A DNA stretch of 64,000 bases from Cyclobacterium sp. SYSU L10401 (GCF_010993705.1 NZ_WOFO01000001.1:486598-550597), one strand, 5' to 3'; shown: positions 1 through 9,024, counted from the stretch's first letter. Numbers and translations are program-made. The notes: generated by a model from the letters alone, not told the origin.

Positions 1-1
1 G

Positions 2-658
2 AGAGTCAAGCAGGTAGCCCATGAAATAAAAAATCCGCTGACCCCAATGAAACTTACCTTGCAGCATCTTCTGCGTTTACAGGGGGAAAACAAATTGAAT
101 CATGCAGGTGCATTGGATAAACCTATCTTGTCCATTATTCATCAGGTAGATACCCTGAGTGACATTGCCAGTTCGTTTTCTACTTTTGCCAAAATGCCGC
201 TTCCCCAAAACAAGGAACTGGATTTCCGGGAGGTGGTATTGGAAGCCGTTTCTCTCTATTGTAACAGGCAGGATGCAGTCATTGAATTTGAAGATGGAAT
301 TCCCGGTGGAAGCTCCACCAAAATCATGGGGGATGAAAAACTTTATGGCAGGGTGATTTCTAATTTGATAATCAATGGCATACAGGCAGTTCCGGAAGGT
401 AGGAAGCCCACCATCCACATTCAACTTAGCATCGAGGCGGGTAGCCAGATAAAACTTGCGATCAGGGATAATGGGAAAGGTATAGATGAGGACTTGAAGG
501 AAAAGGTATTTCTGCCAAATTTCAGCACCAAATCCGAAGGTTCCGGTCTGGGATTGGCCATAGCCAAAAGGGGCGTGGAAACAGCAGGAGGTAAAATCTG
601 GTTTCATACTACTAAGGGTTCAGGTACAGTATTTTACCTGCTTTTTCCGCTGGTATAA
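2..658 (+). CDS. Sensor histidine kinase, NtrY-like (C-terminal part, 5' end outside window)
   Basis: This is the catalytic half of a two-component histidine kinase, which autophosphorylates on a conserved His and passes phosphate to a response regulator. The reading frame is open from base 2, upstream of the first in-frame ATG at 47, and that upstream part encodes the H-box AHEIKNPLTPMKL, so the gene is truncated by the window edge and does not start at 47. Downstream come an N-box (NLIINGIQA), a G1 box (DNGKGI), an F-box (FLPNFSTK) and a G2 box (GSGLGLAIAK) of a HATPase_c domain. The NPLTP form of the H-box is typical of the NtrY family, where the missing N-terminus carries membrane and HAMP/PAS segments. 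No response regulator is visible in the window. The family call is firm; the NtrY label is an inference from the H-box. Confidence 0.9.
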   Translation, partial: RVKQVAHEIKNPLTPMKLTLQHLLRLQGENKLNHAGALDKPILSIIHQVDTLSDIASSFSTFAKMPLPQNKELDFREVVLEAVSLYCNRQDAVIEFEDGIPGGSSTKIMGDEKLYGRVISNLIINGIQAVPEGRKPTIHIQLSIEAGSQIKLAIRDNGKGIDEDLKEKVFLPNFSTKSEGSGLGLAIAKRGVETAGGKIWFHTTKGSGTVFYLLFPLV

Positions 659-706
659 ATAATCCACCAGAAATTGTTACTTTAGTGCCCTGTAATCGTA
701 TGTGTT

Positions 707-3700
707 ATGTGGCTGGTGAAGTATTTTTTTACTTTTCTATTGGTGTTTCAGGGGGTAGTTTTTATGGCCCAATCTCAGGAGGAGATATGCAGCTGGAGAC
801 AGGTAAGTCAAGATGCCCATACCTTTCTATTGGATTCGATGAGTGTTTTGGAATCCACCATCAGAGTCACTGACATCAACGGGCAACAGCTGGACCATGC
901 CTATGATATCAATAACGGTAGGATTTCGATTTCAGCAGATAGCCCCCTGCCCGATTCATTGTTGATTTGTTATGAGGCTTTGCCCATTTCCCTGCACCAG
1001 GTTTACCGCAGGCGATCTTTGGCAACCGATTATGATTCTATGGCATTTTTTAAGGATCGTCCACCGGAGAAAATCCCGGCCCTGGATTTCAGAGAGGAAG
1101 TTTTTACCTCGGATAAACTCAATCAATCCGGTAACCTGACCAGGGGTATCTCCTTCGGAAATGCCCAGAATGTCTTTGTCAACTCGGCTTTGAACCTTCA
1201 GATGGACGGGGAGCTGGCTGATAACCTGAATATTCGTGCCAGCATTACCGATCAGCAGGTGCCATTTCAGCCGGAAGGCAATACCCAGCAAATTCAGGAT
1301 TTTGATAATGTGCTGATCGAATTGTACAATGACAAAATCAACCTGGCCGGAGGCGATGTGGTCCTTCAACAGCGGCAATCCGAATTTCTTCGCTATTACA
1401 AAAATGTACAGGGTCTTCAATTCACTTCAGACTATGATATCCACAAGGACTGGAAGGCATCTACTCAGGTAGGTGCTGCCATAGCCAAGGGTAAATTCGC
1501 CTCCATGATCCTGGATGTTCTGGAAGGTGTATCCGGACCTTATCGGGTAAAAGGACCGGGGAATGAGCGATTTGTGATCATCATGGCGAATTCCGAAAAA
1601 GTTTTCCTGGATGGGAAGCAGTTGAAAAGAGGCTTTAACCATGACTATACCATAGACTACAATCAAGGGGAGGTTACATTTACCCCCACGGTCTTGATCA
1701 CCCAATATTCGCGGGTTAGAATTGATTTCGAATATGCGGAGAGAAATTTTTCCCGGTCTATTCTCACGGCAAATCACATTCAGGAAAATGAAAAGGTTAA
1801 GGTCTATTTTAACTATTACCGGGAACAAGATGACCGGAACAGGCCCTTATTTACCCAACTTTCAGACAGTGATAAAAGGATGCTGGCAGGAGTGGGAGAC
1901 GATCTTGCTGCAGCAGCAGTGCCCAGAATTGACAGTATTCCTTTCGATCCCAACCGGATCATGTACCGCAAAGTGACCGAAACCAATGAAGCAGGAGAAA
2001 CCATAGCCTATTATGCCTACAGCACAGATCCTGATCAGGCCTACTTTGCCATCAGCTTTACAGAAGTAGGTCCCGGAAATGGAAATTACCGGCGACAGCG
2101 GCAACTGGCCAATGGATCGGTTTATGAATATGTTCCTCCGTTAAACGGGGAGGCCCAGGGAAATTTCTCCATAAGATCTCCTTTGCCTGCCCCCAATAAA
2201 AAGCAAATGATCACGGCCGGAGCGGAAATAAGACTGGGGGCACACGAAAAAGTATTCACAGAGTGGGCCATTTCCAATACCGATGAAAACCTGTTTTCTA
2301 CCATGGATAACGAAGACAATGTAGGACATGCCCTGAAGGCCGGAGTCCAATCAGAAGGCAGGTCTTTCAAACTGATGAAAGGGTACCAATTTAACGGGAC
2401 ATCCACCGTGGAGTACAATGCCGCAGACTTTTCCTTTATTGATCGGCTCAGGTTTATCGAATTTGACAGGGATTGGGGACTTAGTCCTGAGGCAGGACCA
2501 GAAAATGCAGCCGAAAAAATATTTCATGGCAGGGCCGAATTGGTAAAGGATCAACACCACCTTTTTTCCTACGGGCTTGATCTGAGAAACAGGGCAGGGG
2601 TACTTTCAGGCATACAGCAAAGGGCTCAGGCTAATCAGAAATTTGGGAAACGCTTACTCGTTAAAAATGATTTTTTTCATTTGAAAAGTGATGTCTTTCC
2701 GTTGAATTCCGAATGGCTGCGCTATCAGGGAGAGATCAATTACCTCAATAAGGTATTGGTTCCCGGCTACAAGTATAACCTTGACCGAAACGCAGTCACT
2801 AATCCCAGCAGCGGGAAAGTGGTCAGCACCGCAATGAATTTTGAAGAGCACCTTATTTCCCTGCAAAGCAGTGACAGTTTGAAGTTCCAATTTCTTGCTT
2901 CAGCAAGTCTCAGGGAAGATAAGGCCGTGAACAATGGGCAGCTGGTACCGGATACCAAAGCCTTTGTCGCCAACTACAGCCTGAGAGGCAATTTTGGACC
3001 TCATACGCTCAACGGATCCTTCACCTACCGGGAGTTGACTTTTTTAACCAGGGATTTACAGGAAGAAACCACTGTCATGGGAAAACTGGATTACCGCAGT
3101 TCCCTTTTTGAAAACAACCTGAACAATGAATTTACCTATGCCCTGGGAAATGGCAGGGAACTGAGGAGGGAATTTGTGTTTTTGCCGGTTCCAACCGGGG
3201 AAGGCACCCATACCTGGAGGGACGACAATGAGGATGGGGTTCAGCAGCTGAATGAATTTTACCTGGCCATTAATCCGGAGGAGAAATCCTTCATCAAGGT
3301 TTTTGTTCCGACCGATACCTACACACAAGCCTATACTACCCTTTTCAATTACCGCCTGAGTGCCAGATTCCCGGCATCCTGGAAGGAAGAAGGAGGGTTA
3401 AAAAGCTGGATGGCCAAATTTTCCAACAATACCAATTGGAATGTGGAGAAGAAAATAACTTCAAGGGATTTTTTCCAGAGGATCAGCCCGCTTTTGGCGG
3501 GAACGGGAGATGAAGCCTTGCTTTCCCTGCGGCAGACCTTTCGCTCTTCTTTTTTCTTTAACCGGGCTTCCTCCAAATATGGAATGGATTTATCCTTTTT
3601 TAATAGTCACCAGAAGCAGTTGCTGACAGGGGGATTTGAAGAGCTCTCCCAGGACGACTGGCGCCTAAATGCCCGGTATGCTATCGATTCCAGGTGGAGC

Positions 3701-4180
3701 ATGTTGTTGTTCTGGAACAGTGGATGGAGGTATGCTGCATCAGATTTCCTTGAAAATCGCAACTACACCATTCTGCAAAATACCCTGGGGCCGGAGTTTA
3801 ACTTGCAGCCCTCCCCGGCCTTGCGGGGAACTTTTCAGTACCGGATCACCCAAAAGGAAAATCTGGACAACCTGGAATTTGATGAGAAAGCCCAGCTGCA
3901 TGAAGCCATTTTGAGTCTTCGGGTTTCCAAAGCGATCCAAACCACCCTCAATGCCCAGATCAAGTATACTTATATCGATTATAACGGACAGGTAAACAGT
4001 CCCACTGGATATGAAATGCTTCAGGCACTAACCCCTGGAAGCAATACCATCTGGAGCATGAATTGGCTACAGAAAATAGGAGAAGGGCTTCAGTTGAACC
4101 TGGTATATGAAGGTAGGAATTCACAGGGACTGGATCAATTGGTCCACACCGGGCGCATGCAGGTCTCTGCCTTATTCTGA
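707..4180 (+). CDS. Large secreted or outer-membrane protein, probable beta-barrel, unknown function
   Basis: A 1157-residue protein that I do not recognise as a named family. It starts with a hydrophobic signal sequence (about residues 4-22, ending near AQSQ), so it is exported. Residues about 140-230 contain a conserved-looking block (LTRGISFGNAQN, then QPEGNTQQIQDFDN) which recalls large Bacteroidota surface proteins such as SprA-related ones; that comparison is from memory. The rest is rich in alternating polar/aromatic stretches, with many short Tyr/Phe-Arg strands through to a C-terminal strand ending in Phe (QVSALF), as in outer-membrane barrels. It starts 48 bp after the kinase stop, so co-transcription is possible. 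An EF-hand-like acidic loop (DDNEDGVQQLNEF) lies near residue 840. The start ATG is supported by the signal peptide. Confidence 0.75.
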   Translation: MWLVKYFFTFLLVFQGVVFMAQSQEEICSWRQVSQDAHTFLLDSMSVLESTIRVTDINGQQLDHAYDINNGRISISADSPLPDSLLICYEALPISLHQVYRRRSLATDYDSMAFFKDRPPEKIPALDFREEVFTSDKLNQSGNLTRGISFGNAQNVFVNSALNLQMDGELADNLNIRASITDQQVPFQPEGNTQQIQDFDNVLIELYNDKINLAGGDVVLQQRQSEFLRYYKNVQGLQFTSDYDIHKDWKASTQVGAAIAKGKFASMILDVLEGVSGPYRVKGPGNERFVIIMANSEKVFLDGKQLKRGFNHDYTIDYNQGEVTFTPTVLITQYSRVRIDFEYAERNFSRSILTANHIQENEKVKVYFNYYREQDDRNRPLFTQLSDSDKRMLAGVGDDLAAAAVPRIDSIPFDPNRIMYRKVTETNEAGETIAYYAYSTDPDQAYFAISFTEVGPGNGNYRRQRQLANGSVYEYVPPLNGEAQGNFSIRSPLPAPNKKQMITAGAEIRLGAHEKVFTEWAISNTDENLFSTMDNEDNVGHALKAGVQSEGRSFKLMKGYQFNGTSTVEYNAADFSFIDRLRFIEFDRDWGLSPEAGPENAAEKIFHGRAELVKDQHHLFSYGLDLRNRAGVLSGIQQRAQANQKFGKRLLVKNDFFHLKSDVFPLNSEWLRYQGEINYLNKVLVPGYKYNLDRNAVTNPSSGKVVSTAMNFEEHLISLQSSDSLKFQFLASASLREDKAVNNGQLVPDTKAFVANYSLRGNFGPHTLNGSFTYRELTFLTRDLQEETTVMGKLDYRSSLFENNLNNEFTYALGNGRELRREFVFLPVPTGEGTHTWRDDNEDGVQQLNEFYLAINPEEKSFIKVFVPTDTYTQAYTTLFNYRLSARFPASWKEEGGLKSWMAKFSNNTNWNVEKKITSRDFFQRISPLLAGTGDEALLSLRQTFRSSFFFNRASSKYGMDLSFFNSHQKQLLTGGFEELSQDDWRLNARYAIDSRWSMLLFWNSGWRYAASDFLENRNYTILQNTLGPEFNLQPSPALRGTFQYRITQKENLDNLEFDEKAQLHEAILSLRVSKAIQTTLNAQIKYTYIDYNGQVNSPTGYEMLQALTPGSNTIWSMNWLQKIGEGLQLNLVYEGRNSQGLDQLVHTGRMQVSALF

Positions 4181-4212
4181 TTAGGCATAACCGGGTAAAA
4201 AATGTAACTTTG
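4181..4212 (+). promoter_or_regulatory. Candidate Bacteroidota promoter for the SDR-ispG operon
   Basis: TAACTTTG at 4205-4212 matches the -7 consensus TAnnTTTG exactly. A TTA at 4181-4183 sits 21 bases upstream as a weak -33 element. Transcription would start near 4219, about 38 bases before the SDR start codon. The -7 match is seen; function is inferred. Confidence 0.4.
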
Positions 4213-4256
4213 TACCGGCTATTTGGTTGTCATACTAATAATTAAAACACAAACTA

Positions 4257-4961
4257 ATGTCAAAGAGTATACTGGTTACTGGTGGCACCAAGGGTATAGG
4301 CAAAGCCATTATCCATAAATTTGCTGCTGCCGGGTTTGAAATTTTTACCTGCAGCAGGCATGAGGCTGATTTGAAGACCCTTAAGGAGGAAGTAGAAGCC
4401 CTAAACCCGGAAGGGAGTGTGCATGTGATGGTTGCGGATTTGTCAAAAAAAACGGAGACCAAAGCCTTTGCTGCCTTTGTGAAAGAACGGGCTATTCCTG
4501 ATGTTTTGGTCAATAATACCGGTATTTTCATTCCAGGTAGCCTGCACGAAGAACCGGAGGAGAACTTTGAGTTGACCATGCATACCAATTTATTCAGCAC
4601 CTATTACCTGACCAGGGCCTTTACCTCTGATTTCATTTCCCGCAAAAGCGGTCATATTTTCTCCATTGGTAGTATTGCGGGTCTCACCGCCTATGCCAAT
4701 GGAGGTAGTTATGCTGTTTCCAAATGGGCCATGTTGGGATTTACCAAATGCCTTCGGCAGGAAATGATGCCTCATGGTGTCAAGGTTACCTCAGTCATGC
4801 CGGGAGCAACCTATACAGCTAGCTGGGAGGGAGTAGATTTACCGGAAGAAAGATTCATGAAAGCGACCGATGTGGCAGAAGCAGTTTGGTCAGCCTATAA
4901 CCTTTCACCCCGTTCTGTTGTTGAAGAAATAGTGATCCGTCCACAACTTGGTGATATATAA
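4257..4961 (+). CDS. Short-chain dehydrogenase/reductase (SDR)
   Basis: A 234-residue classical SDR, a soluble NAD(P)-dependent oxidoreductase with a Rossmann fold. The cofactor loop TGGTKGIG is at residues 8-15, the structural Asn at about 111, and the catalytic Ser139, Tyr152 and Lys156 (SYAVSK) are all present. The usual NNAG motif reads NNTG (residues 86-89), a conservative but uncommon change. The C-terminus is short and hydrophobic and gives no substrate clue. The stop codon is two bases from the ispG start, so the two genes are surely co-transcribed, but nothing in the sequence links this enzyme to isoprenoid synthesis. Annotations such as 3-oxoacyl-ACP reductase would be over-precise. 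Confidence 0.9.
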   Translation: MSKSILVTGGTKGIGKAIIHKFAAAGFEIFTCSRHEADLKTLKEEVEALNPEGSVHVMVADLSKKTETKAFAAFVKERAIPDVLVNNTGIFIPGSLHEEPEENFELTMHTNLFSTYYLTRAFTSDFISRKSGHIFSIGSIAGLTAYANGGSYAVSKWAMLGFTKCLRQEMMPHGVKVTSVMPGATYTASWEGVDLPEERFMKATDVAEAVWSAYNLSPRSVVEEIVIRPQLGDI

Positions 4962-4963
4962 TT

Positions 4964-6955
4964 ATGGAACTGAAAACCGTCACAGATAATTACAGCTACT
5001 GCAATAGCCTGACCAATTATTCCAGAAGGAAAACCATACCTGTAAGGGTGGGAGACCTGCTTATTGGTGGGGATAATCCGATTGTGGTTCAATCCATGAC
5101 TACGGTAGATACCATGGACACCGAAGGCTCGATCCAACAGTCTATCAGAATGATTGAGAGTGGCTGCCAGTTGGTAAGGATTACCGCACCAAGTATCAAG
5201 GAAGCGGAAAATCTCAAAAAAATAAAAGAAGGCCTACGACAAAGAGGTTACAGTACTCCCCTGGTGGCGGATATTCACTTTACCCCAAACGCCGCAGAAG
5301 TAGCGGCACGGATCGTAGAAAAAGTCCGGGTGAATCCGGGCAATTATGCAGATAAGAAGAAGTTTGAGGTCCTGGCCTACACCGATGCATCTTACCAAGC
5401 TGAATTGGAGCGCATTAGAGAGCGGTTTTTGCCTTTGGTGAAAATTTGCAAGGAACATGGTACAGCCATGCGGATCGGAACCAATCATGGCTCCCTTTCG
5501 GACAGGATCATGAGCCGTTACGGAGATACACCACTTGGAATGGTGGAATCTGCCCTTGAATTTTTACGAATCTGTGAGGATGAAAATTACCATGATATCG
5601 TCATTTCCATGAAGTCCTCCAATACCCAGGTAATGGTTCAGGCTTATCGCTTGCTGGTACAAAAACTGGACGAGGGAGGATTTAAACCTTATCCACTTCA
5701 TTTAGGGGTTACGGAAGCAGGGGATGGTGAAGACGGAAGGGTAAAGTCTGCCGTAGGTATAGGTGCATTACTGGAAGATGGGTTGGGAGATACCGTAAGG
5801 GTGTCTCTGACGGAAGATCCCGAATTTGAATCTCCCGTGGTCAAAACCCTGATCAACAGGTATAACCATCGGCCTGAAAAATCCGGCATTGATCCCATTG
5901 AAGATTGTCCCATTGACCCTTTCAGCTACAACAAAAGGAAATCAGTGGAAGTAGTGAACTTTGGAGGAGGAAATGTACCCCGGGTGATTACCGATGTATC
6001 TCCCATTAATGCCATGCAGCCAAAGGACTTGAAAAATACCGGTCATTTTTACTTACCCGAATTGGATAAGTGGAAAATGAACGATCAGGGATGTGACTAC
6101 ATTTATTCCGGTAAGGAACCCATTCCTTTCATGCTACCAAATGGAATTAAAGAAATCCTGGATCATGATACCTGGACAGGTCAGGTGGACAAGATAAATA
6201 AATTTCCGGTATTGAGTTTGGACCAATTGAAGTCAAGCCCGGAAATGCACCCTTCACTAAATTTTCTGGCCTTGCCTTGCGAAGCCGTGTCAGAGGCCAT
6301 AGCACAACTCTCCAATGAACTTCCATTGGTTATTCTCCTGAGTACAGATAAACCGCATCAGATGCAAGCTTTGCGCAGGGCTTTTTTTACATTGATTCAA
6401 GCTGGAATCAATCTTCCTGTGGTACCAAAGGTGACTTATACCGATGCGGATGCCGAGAAGACCATGCTCTTTGCAGCTACTGATGTAGGAGGCTTGTTGA
6501 TCGATGGTCTGGGAGATGGGATCATGATTGGTCTGGACAGGCTGTCTATAGGAGAAAGAGACAAAACTTTGCAGCAGATAAAATTACATAATTCTGTGAG
6601 TTTTGGGATACTTCAGGCCGCCCGTACCAGGATGTCCAAAACGGAATATATCTCCTGCCCCTCCTGTGGCCGTACCTTATTTGACCTGCAGGAGACCACT
6701 GCCATGATCAGGAAGCGAACAGATCACCTGAAAGGGGTCAAAATTGGGATCATGGGATGCATTGTAAATGGTCCCGGAGAAATGGCCGATGCAGATTATG
6801 GCTATGTGGGTTCGGGTAAAGGGAAGATCACCCTGTACAAGGGTAAGGAAGTTGTCAAACGCTCCGTACCCTCAGCGAAGGCGGTGGATGAGTTGATTAA
6901 CATCATCAAGCAGGATGGGCAGTGGATAGAGCCAGAAGTAAATGAGCACCATTAA
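4964..6955 (+). CDS. ispG: 4-hydroxy-3-methylbut-2-enyl diphosphate synthase, long form
   Basis: IspG (GcpE) is the iron-sulfur enzyme that makes HMBPP from MEcPP in the non-mevalonate isoprenoid pathway. The 663-residue length is that of the three-domain form found in Bacteroidota, Chlamydia and plants, with about 250-300 extra residues between the TIM barrel and the Fe-S domain; the E. coli enzyme has about 370. The N-terminus carries the family signature VQSMTTVDT, and the TIM-barrel part includes RVNPGNY and GTNHGSLSDR. The C-terminal domain holds the cluster cysteines in SCPSCGRTL (near residue 564) and GCIVNGPGE (near 599). The start ATG is two bases after the SDR stop. The product is cytosolic and should be essential in an organism using the MEP pathway. 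Confidence 0.97.
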   Translation: MELKTVTDNYSYCNSLTNYSRRKTIPVRVGDLLIGGDNPIVVQSMTTVDTMDTEGSIQQSIRMIESGCQLVRITAPSIKEAENLKKIKEGLRQRGYSTPLVADIHFTPNAAEVAARIVEKVRVNPGNYADKKKFEVLAYTDASYQAELERIRERFLPLVKICKEHGTAMRIGTNHGSLSDRIMSRYGDTPLGMVESALEFLRICEDENYHDIVISMKSSNTQVMVQAYRLLVQKLDEGGFKPYPLHLGVTEAGDGEDGRVKSAVGIGALLEDGLGDTVRVSLTEDPEFESPVVKTLINRYNHRPEKSGIDPIEDCPIDPFSYNKRKSVEVVNFGGGNVPRVITDVSPINAMQPKDLKNTGHFYLPELDKWKMNDQGCDYIYSGKEPIPFMLPNGIKEILDHDTWTGQVDKINKFPVLSLDQLKSSPEMHPSLNFLALPCEAVSEAIAQLSNELPLVILLSTDKPHQMQALRRAFFTLIQAGINLPVVPKVTYTDADAEKTMLFAATDVGGLLIDGLGDGIMIGLDRLSIGERDKTLQQIKLHNSVSFGILQAARTRMSKTEYISCPSCGRTLFDLQETTAMIRKRTDHLKGVKIGIMGCIVNGPGEMADADYGYVGSGKGKITLYKGKEVVKRSVPSAKAVDELINIIKQDGQWIEPEVNEHH

Positions 6956-6986
6956 CAAGCGTTTTCATCAAGCAATCACTAGAATC

Positions 6987-7175
6987 ATGTCTAATAAAAT
7001 CAAAGAGTTCTTTCAGGTAGGGGAAGTAGGCAATTACTTTATCAGGGTATTTAAAAAGCCCGATCCCGATAAAAAAAGTAATTTTAACCTTAGAATGATG
7101 CATGGGATCAATAAGATATCCATTGTGGTATTTTTGGCAGCCCTTATCTTTTGGATTTTCAAACGGTTAGCGTAA
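6987..7175 (+). CDS. DUF6728 family small membrane-anchored protein
   Basis: A 62-residue protein starting MSNKIKEFFQ, with a conserved-looking basic segment (FKKPDPDKKSNFNLRMMHGINK) and one C-terminal transmembrane helix (about residues 41-57) ending in IFKRLA. I recognise it as the small Bacteroidota family DUF6728, whose function is unknown. An in-frame ATG at 6942 would extend it by 15 residues into the end of ispG; I prefer 6987 because the conserved part begins there and the longer start gives an unlikely basic tail. The stop TAA directly abuts the ATG of the next gene, so it is part of the ispG operon. The positive-inside pattern suggests a cytoplasmic N-terminus. Confidence 0.75.
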   Translation: MSNKIKEFFQVGEVGNYFIRVFKKPDPDKKSNFNLRMMHGINKISIVVFLAALIFWIFKRLA

Positions 7176-7523
7176 ATGACCATTGATTTTTTCAGAACAT
7201 ATTGTTTGAAAAAACCGGGAGTTAACGAAGACACCCCTTTTGATGAAGATACCCTTTGTTTCAAGGTAGGAGGAAAGATTTTTGCAATAATCGACATCAC
7301 CCTGTTTCAAAGTGTCAATCTAAAATGTGAGCCCGAAAAGGCCATGGAGCTCAGAGAACTTCACGAAGGGATAGAACCAGGTTACCATATGAATAAGAAA
7401 CACTGGAATACCGTATCATTTAGTGGTTCGGTTCCGGATCCACTTATTCTTGAATTGGTAGATCATTCTTACGAATTGGTGTTCTCCAACCTTCCCGGAA
7501 AAATTAAAGATCAAATCATTTAA
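7176..7523 (+). CDS. MmcQ/YjbR family protein
   Basis: A 115-residue protein with the CyaY-like fold family called MmcQ/YjbR, often annotated as a DNA-binding protein. The family pattern is clear: an N-terminal CLKKPGVNEDTPF block (usually LPGVTEDxPFG), the central FKVGGKIFAIID and VNLKCEPEKAMELRE blocks, and the C-terminal GYHMNKKHWNTV motif followed by a helix with LVDHSYELV. The length is normal. It starts at the base after the DUF6728 stop and overlaps the ABC ATPase start by one base (TAATG), so all belong to one transcript. The cellular role of the family is poorly defined; DNA binding was proposed from structure and I see no independent evidence for it here. Confidence 0.88.
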   Translation: MTIDFFRTYCLKKPGVNEDTPFDEDTLCFKVGGKIFAIIDITLFQSVNLKCEPEKAMELRELHEGIEPGYHMNKKHWNTVSFSGSVPDPLILELVDHSYELVFSNLPGKIKDQII

Positions 7524-8482
7524 TGGGATTTTTAACCATAAAGGGGCTGGGTAAAACCTATGAGCAGGAAACCACAGCATTGGCAGATTTTTCTCTTGAA
7601 ATTGGACAGGCAGAACGCTGGGCAGTGGTGGGGGCCAGCGGCAGTGGAAAGAGCACTTTGCTGCGGCTGATTGCCGGACTGGAAGCACAGGATGAGGGGG
7701 CGGTATTTTTGAAAGGAGAAAAAATCCTCCATTCCGGTGAAAAGCTGGTTCCCGGATATGATGCCATACAGCTTGTAAAGCAGGACAAGGGACTTTACCC
7801 TTATTCCACAGTCGGTGAAAATATCAGCAGGCCATTGTTGCAGTATGACAAAACCTATGCCCGGGAAAGACTGGCTGAATTGCTGCGCCTGTTTGGGTTG
7901 GAGGAGAAAAAGGACAGCTTACCCAGGCAGCTTTCCGGAGGGCAGCAACAGAAAGTGGCCATTGCCAGGGCCATGAGCCTGGAGCCGGAGGTCCTGCTTA
8001 TGGATGAGCCATTCAGCTCTCTGGACAGCCATCAAAAAAGAGAATTACTGGATGAATTGAACCTGATATTTCAGGGTTTGGGCATTACCCTGATCCTGGT
8101 GACACACGATATTCAAGAGGCGCTTTTAATTACTGACAAGCTCTGTGTCCTGGCTCATGGCAGGTTAGTGAGAAAGGGTGAGATAAAAGACATTCACCAG
8201 GATCCGGGGACCTCCTATGTGGCGGAATTTTTTGGACCTTTAAATGCCCTGCCGGATAACGGATACCTGCGTCCCTCCCAAATCCAGGTGACCCAGGGAA
8301 AGGGGAAGGCCGAAGGCAAAGTCCTGCTCAACAGGTATTTTCCCGAATATGACCTGCTGACTATTTCCCTGCCCGGGCAGTCAAACCTCTGGCAAGTTGC
8401 TTCCCCATTACGAGGACTTGGCAAGGGGGATTCGGTAAACCTGGACTGGGAGGAAAATCACATCTTGCGATTGGCGGAATAG
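7523..8482 (+). CDS. ABC transporter ATP-binding protein (orphan)
   Basis: A 319-residue ABC ATPase. It has Walker A GASGSGKST (residues 37-45), Q-loop Gln88, signature LSGGQQQKVAIARA (137-150), Walker B VLLMDEP (157-163), D-loop SSLD and H-loop LVTHD. The ATPase domain ends near residue 230 and is followed by about 90 residues that look like a TOBE-type regulatory beta-barrel, as in importer ATPases of the PotA/CysA/FbpC group that energise uptake of polyamines, sulfate or iron. No permease or binding-protein gene is nearby, so the substrate cannot be told and the partner must be encoded elsewhere. It is the last gene of the SDR-ispG operon. The downstream gene is convergent, only 18 bases away. 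Confidence 0.9.
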   Translation: MGFLTIKGLGKTYEQETTALADFSLEIGQAERWAVVGASGSGKSTLLRLIAGLEAQDEGAVFLKGEKILHSGEKLVPGYDAIQLVKQDKGLYPYSTVGENISRPLLQYDKTYARERLAELLRLFGLEEKKDSLPRQLSGGQQQKVAIARAMSLEPEVLLMDEPFSSLDSHQKRELLDELNLIFQGLGITLILVTHDIQEALLITDKLCVLAHGRLVRKGEIKDIHQDPGTSYVAEFFGPLNALPDNGYLRPSQIQVTQGKGKAEGKVLLNRYFPEYDLLTISLPGQSNLWQVASPLRGLGKGDSVNLDWEENHILRLAE

Positions 8483-8500
8483 TCGGGTAACCTTTCCTGG

Positions 8501-8998
8501 TCAGGCCATAAACCCTTCTTCTTTTTCTTTATCTGTAGCTTCTCTGACTTCAAAAACCTCCCCTTCAAAGTGCAGGTTCATTCCTGTAAGGGGGTGGTTA
8601 AAATCCAAAAGCAATTCCTCGCCCAGGTCTTTTACAATTTTTGCCTGCATGGGATAGCCATCCTCATCTACCAGGGGAAGGAAATTTCCTTCCTGCAGCA
8701 TGTCTTCCTGAAATCCCCTCTCCTCGTTGAATTGGGATTTGGGCACGGAAACGATGAGTTCATCATCTGGTTTTCCATAGGCTTCATCCACCTGCAGCAC
8801 AAATTCGAAAGGATCTCCCTTGGTTTTGTCCTTCAGCCTGGTTTCAAATGCCTCGGGCAATCCGCTATTTCCAAACAGGAAAAAGAAAGGGTCCTCTTCA
8901 CTTCTCACCTCAACACTAAAAGGCTCGGATTGCGGCTCGTTATTGGTAACTTTTAATTCGTAGGTAAGGCCTACGACCATGTTTTCGTTGATATTCAT
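8501..8998 (-). CDS. FKBP-type peptidyl-prolyl cis-trans isomerase, SlyD-like
   Basis: A 165-residue cytosolic prolyl isomerase/chaperone of the SlyD group. The two-part FKBP domain is seen as an N-terminal strand pair (MVVGLTYELKV) and a central segment (PFFFLFGNSGLPEAFE, then DPFEFVLQVDEAYG), interrupted by an insert-in-flap domain (about residues 75-125) that contains VPKSQF and a proline-rich dimer-like loop. The last FKBP strand is DFNHPLTGMNLHFEGEVFEV, and NHPLAG-type motifs are hallmarks of SlyD. There is no His-rich metal-binding tail: the protein ends in an acidic KEKEEGFMA. No signal peptide. A -7-like TACCTTTG lies 18 bases before the start codon. Confidence 0.92.
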   Translation of the reverse strand: MNINENMVVGLTYELKVTNNEPQSEPFSVEVRSEEDPFFFLFGNSGLPEAFETRLKDKTKGDPFEFVLQVDEAYGKPDDELIVSVPKSQFNEERGFQEDMLQEGNFLPLVDEDGYPMQAKIVKDLGEELLLDFNHPLTGMNLHFEGEVFEVREATDKEKEEGFMA

Positions 8999-9016
8999 AC
9001 TTTTTATTTAAAGGGG

Positions 9017-9024
9017 CAAAGGTA
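9017..9024 (-). promoter_or_regulatory. Candidate -7 element for the SlyD-like gene
   Basis: Read on the minus strand the sequence is TACCTTTG, an exact TAnnTTTG match. It ends 18 bases before the ATG, so the leader would be only about 10 bases. The -33 region offers only TTA, so this is a half-supported promoter. Confidence 0.35.
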
